DNA of 64,000 nucleotides. It comes from COMBO-56-21 sp963705355 (GTDB lineage Archaea > Thermoplasmatota > Thermoplasmata > UBA10834). Below are positions 25,602 to 33,246 of this stretch, piece after piece. The stretch covers positions 434,001 through 498,000 of the forward strand of contig OY970070.1 of the NCBI GenBank assembly GCA_963705355.1, in the 5' to 3' direction. The notes below the pieces were generated by a model. It did no database searches and had not been told where the DNA came from. It worked only from the letters and a program-made list of their open reading frames with translations. Every line of letters starts with the position of its first letter. Within the stretch, counting starts at the first letter, position 1. The position numbers and the translations under genes were made by a program.

Positions 25602-27309
25602 CCAACCAGTCCCTCCACTCGGACAAGCCCGACTCCGGACCATCCGCTGAGAACAAGTTCTTGGTGAGGATCTCGTTTGACCTCACCCGGAAGACATCTG
25701 AGGTGAAGTTGTCGGCAGAAGAAGCCTTCCCCCCAGATTCGGAGAGGACCTGATCTGCGTGGGCCTTGGACTTGATTATCTCCATCATCCTGTCTGCGGT
25801 GACCCCGAGCGAATACGCTGCTCGTTGGACGCATCTGCACCCGGAGGAGAACTCGGGTGTAGGTTTCGCGAGCGAGGACCCAGGATCGGCCTTGAACAAG
25901 TCAACAAGTGCGAGTCCACGCTCATCCTCCCGTATCTCGGCGACCTCTACGACTCGTCTCGAGAACCTCGTTCCATCAGGCGATCTCACCAGTCCTGTCA
26001 CCACGACTATGTCTGTCGAGGAGAACGCCCTCTCGGAGATCCCCAGATCCTCGACCGCCCTGTCCAGGACACCTTTTGCCGAGTTGCCGTGGATCGTGCC
26101 AAGCACCGACGAGCCAGCACTGCCTGCCCGCATGCTCTCGTAGAGCACCTTCGCTTCTTGGCCCCTGACCTCCCCGATCACTATCGCGCTCTCGCCCATT
26201 CGAAGGCTGACACGAAGCGCCTCCTGGGCATTCGTCGTGCTGTCCCCTCCCTCACCTGAGAACCTGAGGGCCTGGATGTCGTATCCAAGGGTCTGCAGTC
26301 TTCTAACGGGTATCTCGGGGGTGTCCTCTATGAGTATGATCCGCTGGGACACCGGGAACTCGAGGAGCATCGCCCCGAGCAAGGTCGTCTTGCCAGCCCC
26401 TCGGCTGCCGGCCAGGAGGACGGTCCTCCTGCCCAGGACGCATGCCCACAGGAAGCCTGCCAGGAGCGGAGAGAGAGAATCGTTTGCGATGAGCCTCGGC
26501 ATCGTCCATATGCTCTCTGAGTGCTTCCTGATAGCAATCGAGACGCCCCTATCGCTCAAAGGCGGGCCCACGAGGGTCACTCTAGCTCCTAAGCGCCTTA
26601 TGTCCGCCTCGAGCACGGGATGAGCTTCTGAGAACGGGAGCCCGGTTTCGAACTTGACCCTTGAGACGAAGCTCTGCAAATCTCTCTTGCCGACTAGTAT
26701 GTTCGTCCGACACTTTTGTCTGACGCTCCTGTCCACATCGGAGCGCAGCACCACATGAACAGGCGTCTGGCTCGATGGCGCATCCACATAGATGTCCTGG
26801 ACCAGGCTGTCTTCCAGAAGCGTCTCGAGGACGCCATAGCCTGCCGTGTATTTGCACAGCAGTTCTGCCAATCGGTCCGCCTCTTTGTCCAGATTCATTC
26901 CAGCGATCTCGTCAGCGGACCTCGAAGCAAGATGAGAGAATATGAGGTCCTTAGCCCTCGCCTTTATGTACGGTCGTATCGTGTCGAGGGAGTTGATCTC
27001 GATGTCGCCTGGCAGTGCGTCCGAGATAGCAGGGATCGCCTCCGTCAGAGCCGAGAGATGAGGTGCGCTGAGCCTGTACTCTGGCGGATCAACGGCGTAT
27101 ATGCCGAAGCTCGACCCAGCCGGAGACGACAGGATCACCTCGACACCAGCTATCTGACGTCTAATGGCGACCTGCTCCTCAGACCAATGAACCGGTTCGA
27201 TCCATGAAGAGGCGAAAGAGGGTCTTGTTTCGGCTTGTGGGGAGGCCGAACCCTTCATCGTTTTTCCCCGCTCAGCATTCAGTCTGATCACGGGTGCATC
27301 CTTGGTCAC
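25588..27309 (-). CDS. Type II/IV secretion system ATPase, TadA/VirB11/GspE-like
   Basis: A 573-residue secretion ATPase. The N-terminal 250 residues form the family's N-domain (DIYVDAP near 172); Walker A AGSRGAGKTT is at 300-309; the Asp box IILIEDTPEIP, Walker B-like GESAIVIGEVRG and the His box VLGTIHGNSA follow. It should power pilus extension with the membrane protein downstream. A C-terminal tail of about 80 residues beyond the core has two close Cys (GCRC). The N-terminal 35 residues are polar and the start could be the internal ATG at residue 18. It is second in a three-gene operon after the Cys-rich 177-residue protein. Confidence 0.9.
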   Translation of the reverse strand: MTKDAPVIRLNAERGKTMKGSASPQAETRPSFASSWIEPVHWSEEQVAIRRQIAGVEVILSSPAGSSFGIYAVDPPEYRLSAPHLSALTEAIPAISDALPGDIEINSLDTIRPYIKARAKDLIFSHLASRSADEIAGMNLDKEADRLAELLCKYTAGYGVLETLLEDSLVQDIYVDAPSSQTPVHVVLRSDVDRSVRQKCRTNILVGKRDLQSFVSRVKFETGLPFSEAHPVLEADIRRLGARVTLVGPPLSDRGVSIAIRKHSESIWTMPRLIANDSLSPLLAGFLWACVLGRRTVLLAGSRGAGKTTLLGAMLLEFPVSQRIILIEDTPEIPVRRLQTLGYDIQALRFSGEGGDSTTNAQEALRVSLRMGESAIVIGEVRGQEAKVLYESMRAGSAGSSVLGTIHGNSAKGVLDRAVEDLGISERAFSSTDIVVVTGLVRSPDGTRFSRRVVEVAEIREDERGLALVDLFKADPGSSLAKPTPEFSSGCRCVQRAAYSLGVTADRMMEIIKSKAHADQVLSESGGKASSADNFTSDVFRVRSNEILTKNLFSADGPESGLSEWRDWLDGHT

Positions 27310-27357
27310 GGGCGAAGCCCGTGAGACTATCCGCGGCGGGGGCGGCCTTGGTTCCGT

Positions 27358-27891
27358 CTAGGTCCCCCCTGATTGCACGATGCTTGTTGAGAGAGCGTTC
27401 TCGATGCACGTCAATGAGTCAGCGCAATGGTCAGCACGGTAAATCGACATGAACTCCGCGGCCATTGCCTTGTGGCCTGGCAGGTAGTCCTGAGGACTCT
27501 CCAGCAACCGGCGCTTCATCGCGGTCAATATCCTCTCCCTGCTGGCGCTGCATGTCCGACACCGTTTGTCTGACGGTCTATCGGCGGAGGCGATCGCGCG
27601 GTTCAGAGCGGACAGTTCCGCCGCAGCGAGCGCCACGGGTTTGATGGAGGCCTCCCGATACCTCTTGTGGATGAGCCCCTTCAAGATGATGGCCCGGGGG
27701 ACCGCCCCAGTGACCATCACGTTGAGGATCCCCGAGATGCACCTGCTGTTTGCGAGATCCTGAGCGCCTTGACATTCCGAGCAGTCTATCTCGAGCTGAA
27801 GCCCCTCGTCCTCGCTGTAGGCGTGGGGACAAGAGTCTTCTGGACTGATTGAGGGTATTAGCTTTTTTGTCGGCCCTTGGCGGTGTTTCAC
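27358..27891 (-). CDS. Cys-rich protein of unknown function at the head of the pilus operon
   Basis: A 177-residue soluble protein I do not recognise. It starts at GTG and has cysteines spaced as possible metal ligands: DCSEC near residue 36, RC near 50, CRTC around 111 and C near 155 and 161. There is no signal peptide or TM helix. The stop is 48 nt before the ATPase start, so it is the first gene of the pilus operon. A metal-binding regulator or assembly factor is possible, inferred only from position and cysteine content. Confidence 0.65.
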   Translation of the reverse strand: MKHRQGPTKKLIPSISPEDSCPHAYSEDEGLQLEIDCSECQGAQDLANSRCISGILNVMVTGAVPRAIILKGLIHKRYREASIKPVALAAAELSALNRAIASADRPSDKRCRTCSASRERILTAMKRRLLESPQDYLPGHKAMAAEFMSIYRADHCADSLTCIENALSTSIVQSGGT

Positions 27892-27908
27892 GGATGGTGC
27901 ATTGACCG

Positions 27909-27951
27909 CGGTAGTTTTTCTACCGTTCTGACTATCGTATGCTACATGTAG
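27909..27951. promoter_or_regulatory. Two palindromes in the divergent pilus promoter region
   Basis: The 95-nt gap between the two divergent pilus transcription units contains CGGTAG-TTTTT-CTACCG (27909-27925) and the perfect 10-bp palindrome CTACATGTAG (27942-27951). Both share CTAC/GTAG half-sites. They look like operators controlling both directions. Confidence 0.5.
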
Positions 27952-27989
27952 TGATGAGGGTGCTAACGCATCCTTGAGTTTTCCTCTTG

Positions 27990-28442
27990 ATGATGGCTGA
28001 TGATAGAGGGGTTGCTGGCTTCTTCGAGGATCTCCCCGTGTTGATGTTCGTGCTGGCGGGAGTCTTCATTATCGTGGCGGCTGGCGTCTGGACCTCAGAT
28101 GCATTGGCCAGTCAACGCTTTCACAACAAGCTTGAGGGGCTGGCCGAGGAGCTCGTGAACGACATCATTCACGAGGTCACAGTGCGTGCAGGTGCGAACC
28201 AGCTCCCGTCCTTAGACATCTTGACGAGCCTGAATCTGGGCCGAGTGGCTGCGGATTCCGTGCAGTCCCATTGCTACTCGATTGCCATCGTGGAGCGGTT
28301 TCCGACGACGCAGTGGCTTGTCAACTGCTCCAAGGCGTCTGGAAGCCAGCCGTTCGAGGCCGCGGGGTCGGCGTTGCTTCTGAACGCGCTCGACAGTCAG
28401 CTGCGGGTTGTCGTCATCGAGGTGGAAGTGCTTGTCTGGTAA
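27990..28442 (+). CDS. Pilin-like / minor pilus component membrane protein
   Basis: A protein of about 150 residues with one N-terminal TM helix (PVLMFVLAGVFIIVAAGVW, about residues 17-36) after a short charged head, then a mostly beta/alpha extracellular part with two Cys. This resembles archaeal pilin-like proteins encoded with TadA/TadC-type machines, where the hydrophobic helix packs in the filament core. A clear class III signal-peptidase site is not obvious: RGVAGFFED precedes the helix. It starts at one of two adjacent ATGs and overlaps the next gene by 11 nt. Confidence 0.65.
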   Translation: MMADDRGVAGFFEDLPVLMFVLAGVFIIVAAGVWTSDALASQRFHNKLEGLAEELVNDIIHEVTVRAGANQLPSLDILTSLNLGRVAADSVQSHCYSIAIVERFPTTQWLVNCSKASGSQPFEAAGSALLLNALDSQLRVVVIEVEVLVW

Positions 28443-28983
28443 GCTGAGAAGGGACACCGGAGGACAGCTGGCATTGATGGATTCTATGGTGTTCTTTGCG
28501 GCGGCGCTCGTCATGTGCAGCATCATCGTATCATCCGGAAGGCCTTCGCCTCTGCCGGACTCTGACCGAAGAGGAGACTCGGATCCAGCTGAGATCCTCC
28601 AAGTTCTTCTCCGAGCCTCCATCGGCCGGTCGGTGACGATCGAGCTGGGCGGCAGCCATCATCTGGATGGGAGCGAGGATGTCGCGAGCTGCATCGCGGT
28701 GGAGGCGACCGCCCTTCGCCTCGGAGTGAGCGAGACGGTGTTCGCATCGCTGAATGAGATCATAGTGGAGATCGTCGAGGCGATATGCAACCCCGTCTTC
28801 GAGCCAATCCTGATTGTCTATGACTTCGCTGATGGACTCTCGAGCCATGTCCTCAGGTTGCCGGACAAGGAGCCAGACTCGATGGATCGGTGTGCCAGCT
28901 CAGTGGAGATTCCGGGAAACGCCGGTCACGATTACCTCGTAGTCCTAATCCTAGACCCAGCCACGCTTTCTGAACTCGCTTAG
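28432..28983 (+). CDS. Second pilin-like membrane protein
   Basis: A protein of about 183 residues whose N-terminus, RRDTGGQLALMDSMVFFAAALV, resembles archaeal pilin leaders: basic and Gly-Gln residues followed by one hydrophobic helix. The rest is predicted soluble. The start is placed at the TTG at 28432, overlapping the preceding stop; a TTG at 28408 is possible. The 3' end overlaps the opposite-strand gene by 33 nt. Co-transcription with the preceding pilin-like gene suggests they are minor pilins of the same system. Confidence 0.6.
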   Translation: MSGKLRRDTGGQLALMDSMVFFAAALVMCSIIVSSGRPSPLPDSDRRGDSDPAEILQVLLRASIGRSVTIELGGSHHLDGSEDVASCIAVEATALRLGVSETVFASLNEIIVEIVEAICNPVFEPILIVYDFADGLSSHVLRLPDKEPDSMDRCASSVEIPGNAGHDYLVVLILDPATLSELA

Positions 28984-29316
28984 GTCACCGTTTGTGATCT
29001 TGATCCTCTTCTTGGCGTAGGTCGCTCCACGAGATATGTCGGCATATGAGATTGCCATCATCACCGCGAGGGAAATGACTGATAGCCAGATGTACAGCCT
29101 GATATCGGTGACGATGTAGATTGCCACCAGCGCGGGAACTATCACGTAGAGGGCGTAGGCCGTGTACGTGAGCCAGCTGTTCGGGATGCTGATGGCAGCC
29201 GCCTCCCCGAGGCATCTGGAGCACCGATTCTGGCGCTGATACCACGCCTTCACTCTGAATTCCTTGCACTTGGGGCAATAGAGATACTTCACGATTGGAT
29301 GGAAGGGTGGTGCCAT
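28951..29316 (-). CDS. Zinc-ribbon membrane protein
   Basis: A 121-residue protein with an N-terminal zinc ribbon (CPKC at about 14-17, CSRC at about 32-35) followed by two closely spaced TM helices (about residues 48-69 and 73-92) and a basic C-terminus. Both termini are probably cytosolic. Function unknown. It overlaps the pilin-like gene's 3' end by 33 nt, convergent. A palindrome sits just upstream of its start. Confidence 0.7.
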   Translation of the reverse strand: MAPPFHPIVKYLYCPKCKEFRVKAWYQRQNRCSRCLGEAAAISIPNSWLTYTAYALYVIVPALVAIYIVTDIRLYIWLSVISLAVMMAISYADISRGATYAKKRIKITNGDLSEFRKRGWV

Positions 29317-29322
29317 ATTTAT

Positions 29323-29346
29323 CTTCCACGTGTGTACTCGTGGAAG
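29323..29346. promoter_or_regulatory. Perfect 8-bp-arm palindrome in a divergent promoter
   Basis: CTTCCACG and CGTGGAAG are separated by 8 nt and lie between the divergent genes starting at 29316 (reverse) and 29378 (forward). The spacing of half-sites (one helical turn and a half) suits a dimeric regulator. Confidence 0.5.
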
Positions 29347-29377
29347 GACTGATTAAGGCGAGAGGAAATGACTGTCC

Positions 29378-29602
29378 GTGAGCGCAAGGGGAGTCCCCGA
29401 CAAAGGCTACACAAGAGAGGAGTTGCTGGTTCTGGCATCTCTCAGAAGCACCACTGGACGCACGTGCAGGAACTGCGTCTGGTTCGTGGCGCGGGGAAAG
29501 CACCGGGGATGCTTTCCTGCCGGAAGGTACCGCAAATGGCTTTCGCCGGAGGAGTTCGATTCGGGCTGCGACATGTTTTCAAAGACGGAGACAAAGAAGT
29601 AG
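29378..29602 (+). CDS. Small Cys-containing protein, unknown
   Basis: A 74-residue protein starting at GTG. It has CRNC at residues 30-33 and further Cys at about 45 and 64, a possible single zinc site, within a basic aromatic-rich body (FVARGKHRGCFPAGRYRKW). The composition looks like a real archaeal protein rather than a shadow, and the other frames here run into the tRNA gene. The stop codon abuts the 3' end of the opposite-strand tRNA-Leu. Function unknown. Confidence 0.6.
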   Translation: MSARGVPDKGYTREELLVLASLRSTTGRTCRNCVWFVARGKHRGCFPAGRYRKWLSPEEFDSGCDMFSKTETKK

Positions 29603-29687
29603 TGCAGGGGCGCGGATTCGAACCGCGGAACCACTGCTGGACAAGGTCCTAAGCCTTGCGCCGTTGACCGGGCTTGGCTACCCCTGC
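29603..29687 (-). tRNA. tRNA-Leu (anticodon TAG)
   Basis: On the reverse strand the acceptor GCAGGGG pairs with CCCCTGC, with discriminator A. The anticodon stem CAAGG/CCTTG has loop CTTAGGA, giving TAG (decodes CUA). A long variable arm and T arm CGCGG/CCGCG with TTCGAAT are present. It is 85 nt, CCA not encoded, no intron. Confidence 0.97.
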
Positions 29688-29740
29688 ATGTGTTCAGCCA
29701 ACAGATGCCTCGACATTATAAGAATGAATCGACTGCGCGT

Positions 29741-30184
29741 CTACGGTTCTCCCTTGAACAGCAGGCTCTCTATGAAGGCGCGCGCGGTGGCCTGAGCGAC
29801 CTCGCATGTGGCCGGAAACGCCCGTACTTTCGCCCTGACGGATATTACATTCCCGTTGTGACCCATTCTGATGCGCCCCTCGTACGCCGCCTGCTTGTCG
29901 ATCTTGATGAAAAGGTTGCAGCCATCGTCGACCCTTGACGGAAGAGTATCCAGCACGATCCTCAGGTCATCCTTCCCCAGCCTTTCGAAGAAGCTGGATA
30001 TCTCTTCCATGGTCACGACGCTGGTCTCCACGATCGTGATCGGATTGCCGTGATGTCCTTCGGTTCGAGATGTCAAGATGTCAGCCTCGCCGACCGTGTT
30101 CCGCAGAGCCGTCTTGACCTTGTCCAGATCTTCGGTGGCGTGGCAGAACGCGCGGGCGTGGAGTCCAGCGAACGGTCGGTTCAC
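29741..30184 (-). CDS. RNA-binding protein of the DUF54 / COG1325 exosome-associated family
   Basis: A 147-residue protein resembling the archaeal DUF54 family, predicted to bind RNA and linked to the exosome by conserved gene context. Family-like stretches are HARAFCHATEDLDKV at the N-terminus, EGHHGNPI in the middle and a helix-rich FFERLGKDDL. It reads downstream into the tRNA-Leu gene on the same strand but is probably a separate unit. The family fit is good; biochemical role is inferred. Confidence 0.8.
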   Translation of the reverse strand: MNRPFAGLHARAFCHATEDLDKVKTALRNTVGEADILTSRTEGHHGNPITIVETSVVTMEEISSFFERLGKDDLRIVLDTLPSRVDDGCNLFIKIDKQAAYEGRIRMGHNGNVISVRAKVRAFPATCEVAQATARAFIESLLFKGEP

Positions 30185-30310
30185 ATCCGCGAGAATCGCG
30201 CTCCAGATATGTAATGTTGTGCCGCAGAGGTTGCCCTGTGCTAGCTCATGACAGACCTCATCAGGAAATGTGGCATCCTAGTAGGTCGGTGAATACTTAA
30301 TATCATAGAC

Positions 30311-30895
30311 ATGCTAACACGTCAATCGGTGTTCCCGCTGATTGAAGTCAGGTTCCACGGGAGAGGTGGCCAGGGTGTGGTCATCGCTTCTGAGGTCCTG
30401 GCACAAGCTGCTTTTAGGATGGGGTTCGAGGTCTCGGCGTTTCCGTTCTTCGGCGTGGAGCGAAGAGGTGCTCCCGTCACAGCCTTCTCAAGAATCGACA
30501 ACAAGCCTATCAGGATCAAGTCTAGCATCTACGAACCGGACTATGTCGTTGTGCTCGACAACTCGCTGCTCAGAGGAGTCGACATCTTGGAAGGGCTGAA
30601 GCCGGCAGGTAGAGTGCTTGTCAATTACCCCGATGGCAAGAAGCTCCCGAGCCTTCCGCCCAGGTTCACGTACTTCGTGGTCGATGCGACCTCTATCGCG
30701 GCATCACACGGAATAGGCTCTCAGACTGCACCAATTGTGAACACCGCCATCATGGGGGGGTTTGCGAGAATGTGCGACACCGTCACGCTGAACTCCATAC
30801 TTGAGACCATCCGCGATATCGCCCCTGCCAAGGAGGAAGAGAACGTGTCCGCCGCAAAGGAGGCCTACGCCCGGACATCGGAGGCGCGAGTGTGA
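30311..30895 (+). CDS. porC: 2-oxoacid (pyruvate):ferredoxin oxidoreductase, gamma subunit
   Basis: A 194-residue gamma subunit with the diagnostic FHGRGGQGVVIASEVLA and FPFFGVERRGAPV. It is part of the four-subunit enzyme that oxidatively decarboxylates pyruvate (or a related 2-oxoacid) to acyl-CoA with ferredoxin reduction. A CTTAATAT box at about 30294-30301 places transcription near 30322, so the GTG at 30329 may be the true start instead of ATG 30311. First gene of porC-porD-porA-porB with overlapping stops and starts. Confidence 0.95.
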   Translation: MLTRQSVFPLIEVRFHGRGGQGVVIASEVLAQAAFRMGFEVSAFPFFGVERRGAPVTAFSRIDNKPIRIKSSIYEPDYVVVLDNSLLRGVDILEGLKPAGRVLVNYPDGKKLPSLPPRFTYFVVDATSIAASHGIGSQTAPIVNTAIMGGFARMCDTVTLNSILETIRDIAPAKEEENVSAAKEAYARTSEARV

Positions 30896-31164
30896 CCAAG
30901 AGTTACGGGGAGCTCCCATTGACACCGATCTCAGACACGCCCAGCACAGTCAACATAACGGGGCTGTGGAGGGTCATAAGGCCGGTCGTCAACAAGGAGA
31001 AGTGCAAGAAGTGCACGATCTGCTGGAAGTTCTGCCCTGATGTGGCCATCAGCCTGGTCGACGGCGTGCCAGTTGTCGATCTTCAGTACTGCAAAGGATG
31101 CGGCATATGCGCAGCCGAGTGCCCTTCCAAGTGCATAGTCATGGTCAAGGAGGGAGCCCAATGA
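30892..31164 (+). CDS. porD: 2-oxoacid:ferredoxin oxidoreductase, delta (ferredoxin-like) subunit
   Basis: A 90-residue ferredoxin-type subunit with two [4Fe-4S] motifs, CKKCTICWKFCP and CKGCGICAAECP, that passes electrons from the catalytic core to ferredoxin. The GTG start overlaps the porC stop (GTGA), and the stop overlaps the porA ATG (ATGA), so expression is coupled. Confidence 0.96.
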   Translation: MTKSYGELPLTPISDTPSTVNITGLWRVIRPVVNKEKCKKCTICWKFCPDVAISLVDGVPVVDLQYCKGCGICAAECPSKCIVMVKEGAQ

Positions 31165-32348
31165 GGATGGTCATGACCGGCAACTACGCCTCGGCATACG
31201 GTGCGAAGCTCGCCAGGACCGAGGTCATTGCCGCATATCCGATCACGCCTCAGACCTCGATCGTGGAGAAGCTCGCGGAGTTCGTGGGCACTGGTGAGCT
31301 GAAGGCCAAGTTCATCCCAGTCGAGAGCGAGCACAGCGCGATGGCTGCGTGCATCGCCGCGGAGACAGCCGGAGCGAGGACCTACACCGCGACCAGCTCC
31401 CATGGCCTGACGCTCATGCACGAGGTGCTCATGTGGGCGTCAGGCGCGCGCCTGCCAATCGTGATGACGAATGTGAGCAGGGCAATGGCACCTCCCTGGA
31501 ACGTCTGGGTCGATCATATGGATTCGATCGCGCAGAGGGACACGGGCTGGCTTCAGTTCTTCTGCCAGAGCAATCAGGAGGTGCTGGACACGATCATCAT
31601 GGCGTACAAGGTCTGCGAGAGCGCCGGTGTGATGCTTCCCGCGATGATCATCGAGGACGCGTTCATCTTGTCCCACACGTCTGAGCCAGTTGATGTTCCG
31701 GACCAGCAGCTCGTCGATTCCTTCCTGCCGTCCTACTCCCCCGAGTTCAAGATCGAGGTCGGCAAGGCGCAGGGGTTCGGGTCGCTCGTGAAGCCGGATC
31801 AGTACATGGAGTTCAGGTACAAGGACATGCTCGCCATGAAGGATGCCCACGACAGGATCCTGAGGGTGGAGCAGGAGTTCAAGCACATCTTCGGGCGAGA
31901 GCACGGCGGGCTGCTCGAGCGGTATCGGTGCGAGGACGCCGAGACAGTGCTCGTTGCCGCGGGGTCCGTGGCCGCGACCGCTAAGGATGTCGTGGACGTT
32001 CTGAGGGCGGGCGGTCAGAGAGTTGGCCTTGCCAGGATCCGAGCTTTCAGGCCGTTCCCCCACGAGGAGATAAGGGCTCTGGCCAGCAAGCCTGAGGGCA
32101 TGGCAGTTCTCGACAGAAGCTACACTTTCGGAGCCTCGGGGGCCATGTTCTCGGAGGTCAAGGCCTCGGTCTATTCCTGCCCGAAGCGCCCCGTGATGAA
32201 GAACTACATCGCCGGCCTTGGCGGGAGAGACATCACTCCGAAGATCCTCGAGAGGATCTTCGAGGACATACAGGTCGTCGCCAAGAGGGGTGCTGAGGAC
32301 GATGTCGAATGGGTCGATGTCTCGGGCCTGCCCAGGAGGTGGCGTTGA
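31161..32348 (+). CDS. porA: 2-oxoacid:ferredoxin oxidoreductase, alpha subunit
   Basis: A 395-residue alpha subunit with the TPP-enzyme pyrimidine-binding fold: AYPITPQTSIVEKLAE, VESEHSAMAACIAAETAGAR, TATSSHGLTLMHE, and a transketolase C-like C-terminal domain (TVLVAAGSVAATAKDVVD). The start is the ATG overlapping the porD stop; a longer in-frame reading would lie inside porD. The subunit order C-D-A-B fits pyruvate oxidoreductase, but 2-oxoisovalerate use cannot be excluded. Confidence 0.95.
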   Translation: MRMVMTGNYASAYGAKLARTEVIAAYPITPQTSIVEKLAEFVGTGELKAKFIPVESEHSAMAACIAAETAGARTYTATSSHGLTLMHEVLMWASGARLPIVMTNVSRAMAPPWNVWVDHMDSIAQRDTGWLQFFCQSNQEVLDTIIMAYKVCESAGVMLPAMIIEDAFILSHTSEPVDVPDQQLVDSFLPSYSPEFKIEVGKAQGFGSLVKPDQYMEFRYKDMLAMKDAHDRILRVEQEFKHIFGREHGGLLERYRCEDAETVLVAAGSVAATAKDVVDVLRAGGQRVGLARIRAFRPFPHEEIRALASKPEGMAVLDRSYTFGASGAMFSEVKASVYSCPKRPVMKNYIAGLGGRDITPKILERIFEDIQVVAKRGAEDDVEWVDVSGLPRRWR

Positions 32349-33238
32349 TGGGAAAGACGACCATTCCGGAGGAGGAGTTTACTTATCCGGGGAGCACGGG
32401 CTGTCCGGGCTGCGGCGCGAATCTTGTCATGCGCTATCTGCTCAAGGGCCTCGGAGATAGGACCATCGTGTCGATCCCCGCGTGCTGCTGGGCGGTGATG
32501 CCGGGATATTGGCCCAGCAACTGCCTGAAGGTACCTCTGCTGTACACGGCATTCGAGGCGACCGGGGCAGCCATATCGGGTCTGAGGGCCGCGCTCGACA
32601 TAAAGGGAATAGAGGATGTGACGGTCGTTGGCTTCGCGGGGGATGGAGGGACGGTGGACATAGGCCTGCAGGCGATGTCGGGCGCGGCGGAGAGGCGCAC
32701 TGACGCAATCTATGTCATGTACGATAACGAGGCCTACATGAACACGGGGATCCAGCGGAGTGGATCGACTCCGTGGGGAGCATGGACGACGACCACTCCT
32801 GTCGGGAACACCCACGGGTTCAAGCACGAGACGAAGAAGGACATAATGGCCATCATGCAGGCCCACAAGATACCGTATGCTGCAACCGTTTCGCCTGCGT
32901 TCCCCGAGGATTTCATCAAGAAGGTCGAGAAGGCCAAGAAGATCAAGGGTTTCAGGTTCATCCACGCGCTCTCGCCCTGTCCGCCGGGCTGGAGGACGAA
33001 CCCGTCGCTGAGCGTGGAGATCGCCAGGCTGGCGGTCGACACGCGCGTCTTTCCCCTCTACGAGATAGAGGAGGGGAAGGTGCATATCACGCGTAAGGGC
33101 AAAGGCCTGCCAATGGTCGATTATCTCAAGGTCCAGGGCAGGTTCCAGCATCTCACGGAGCCGGAGATATCGGAGATGCAGAAGGCTGTTGACGACAGCT
33201 GGATCATGCTTCTGCTGAAGGAATCCTCGGGCACCTGA
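32348..33238 (+). CDS. porB: 2-oxoacid:ferredoxin oxidoreductase, beta subunit (TPP-binding)
   Basis: A 296-residue beta subunit. It carries the thiamine diphosphate/Mg motif GDGGTVDIGLQAMSGA, YDNEAYMNTGIQRS, and cysteines for the core [4Fe-4S] cluster (GCPGCGAN, ACCWA, SPCPPGW). The ATG overlaps the porA stop by one base (TGATG). It closes the operon. The product acetyl-CoA could be turned into acetate and ATP by the ADP-forming synthetase at the window's left edge. Confidence 0.95.
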   Translation: MGKTTIPEEEFTYPGSTGCPGCGANLVMRYLLKGLGDRTIVSIPACCWAVMPGYWPSNCLKVPLLYTAFEATGAAISGLRAALDIKGIEDVTVVGFAGDGGTVDIGLQAMSGAAERRTDAIYVMYDNEAYMNTGIQRSGSTPWGAWTTTTPVGNTHGFKHETKKDIMAIMQAHKIPYAATVSPAFPEDFIKKVEKAKKIKGFRFIHALSPCPPGWRTNPSLSVEIARLAVDTRVFPLYEIEEGKVHITRKGKGLPMVDYLKVQGRFQHLTEPEISEMQKAVDDSWIMLLLKESSGT

Positions 33239-33246
33239 CTTCCGCC

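Noticed and set aside
27946..28010. C/D-box-like motifs (GTGATGA, TGATGA, CTGA) before the pilin-like gene
   Set aside because: The D' box is poor, spacing is wrong for an archaeal C/D guide, and part lies in the coding start of the pilin-like gene.
29407..29652. Open frames overlapping the tRNA-Leu gene on both strands
   Set aside because: They run into the tRNA; only the frame ending at 29602 has protein-like composition and stops before it.
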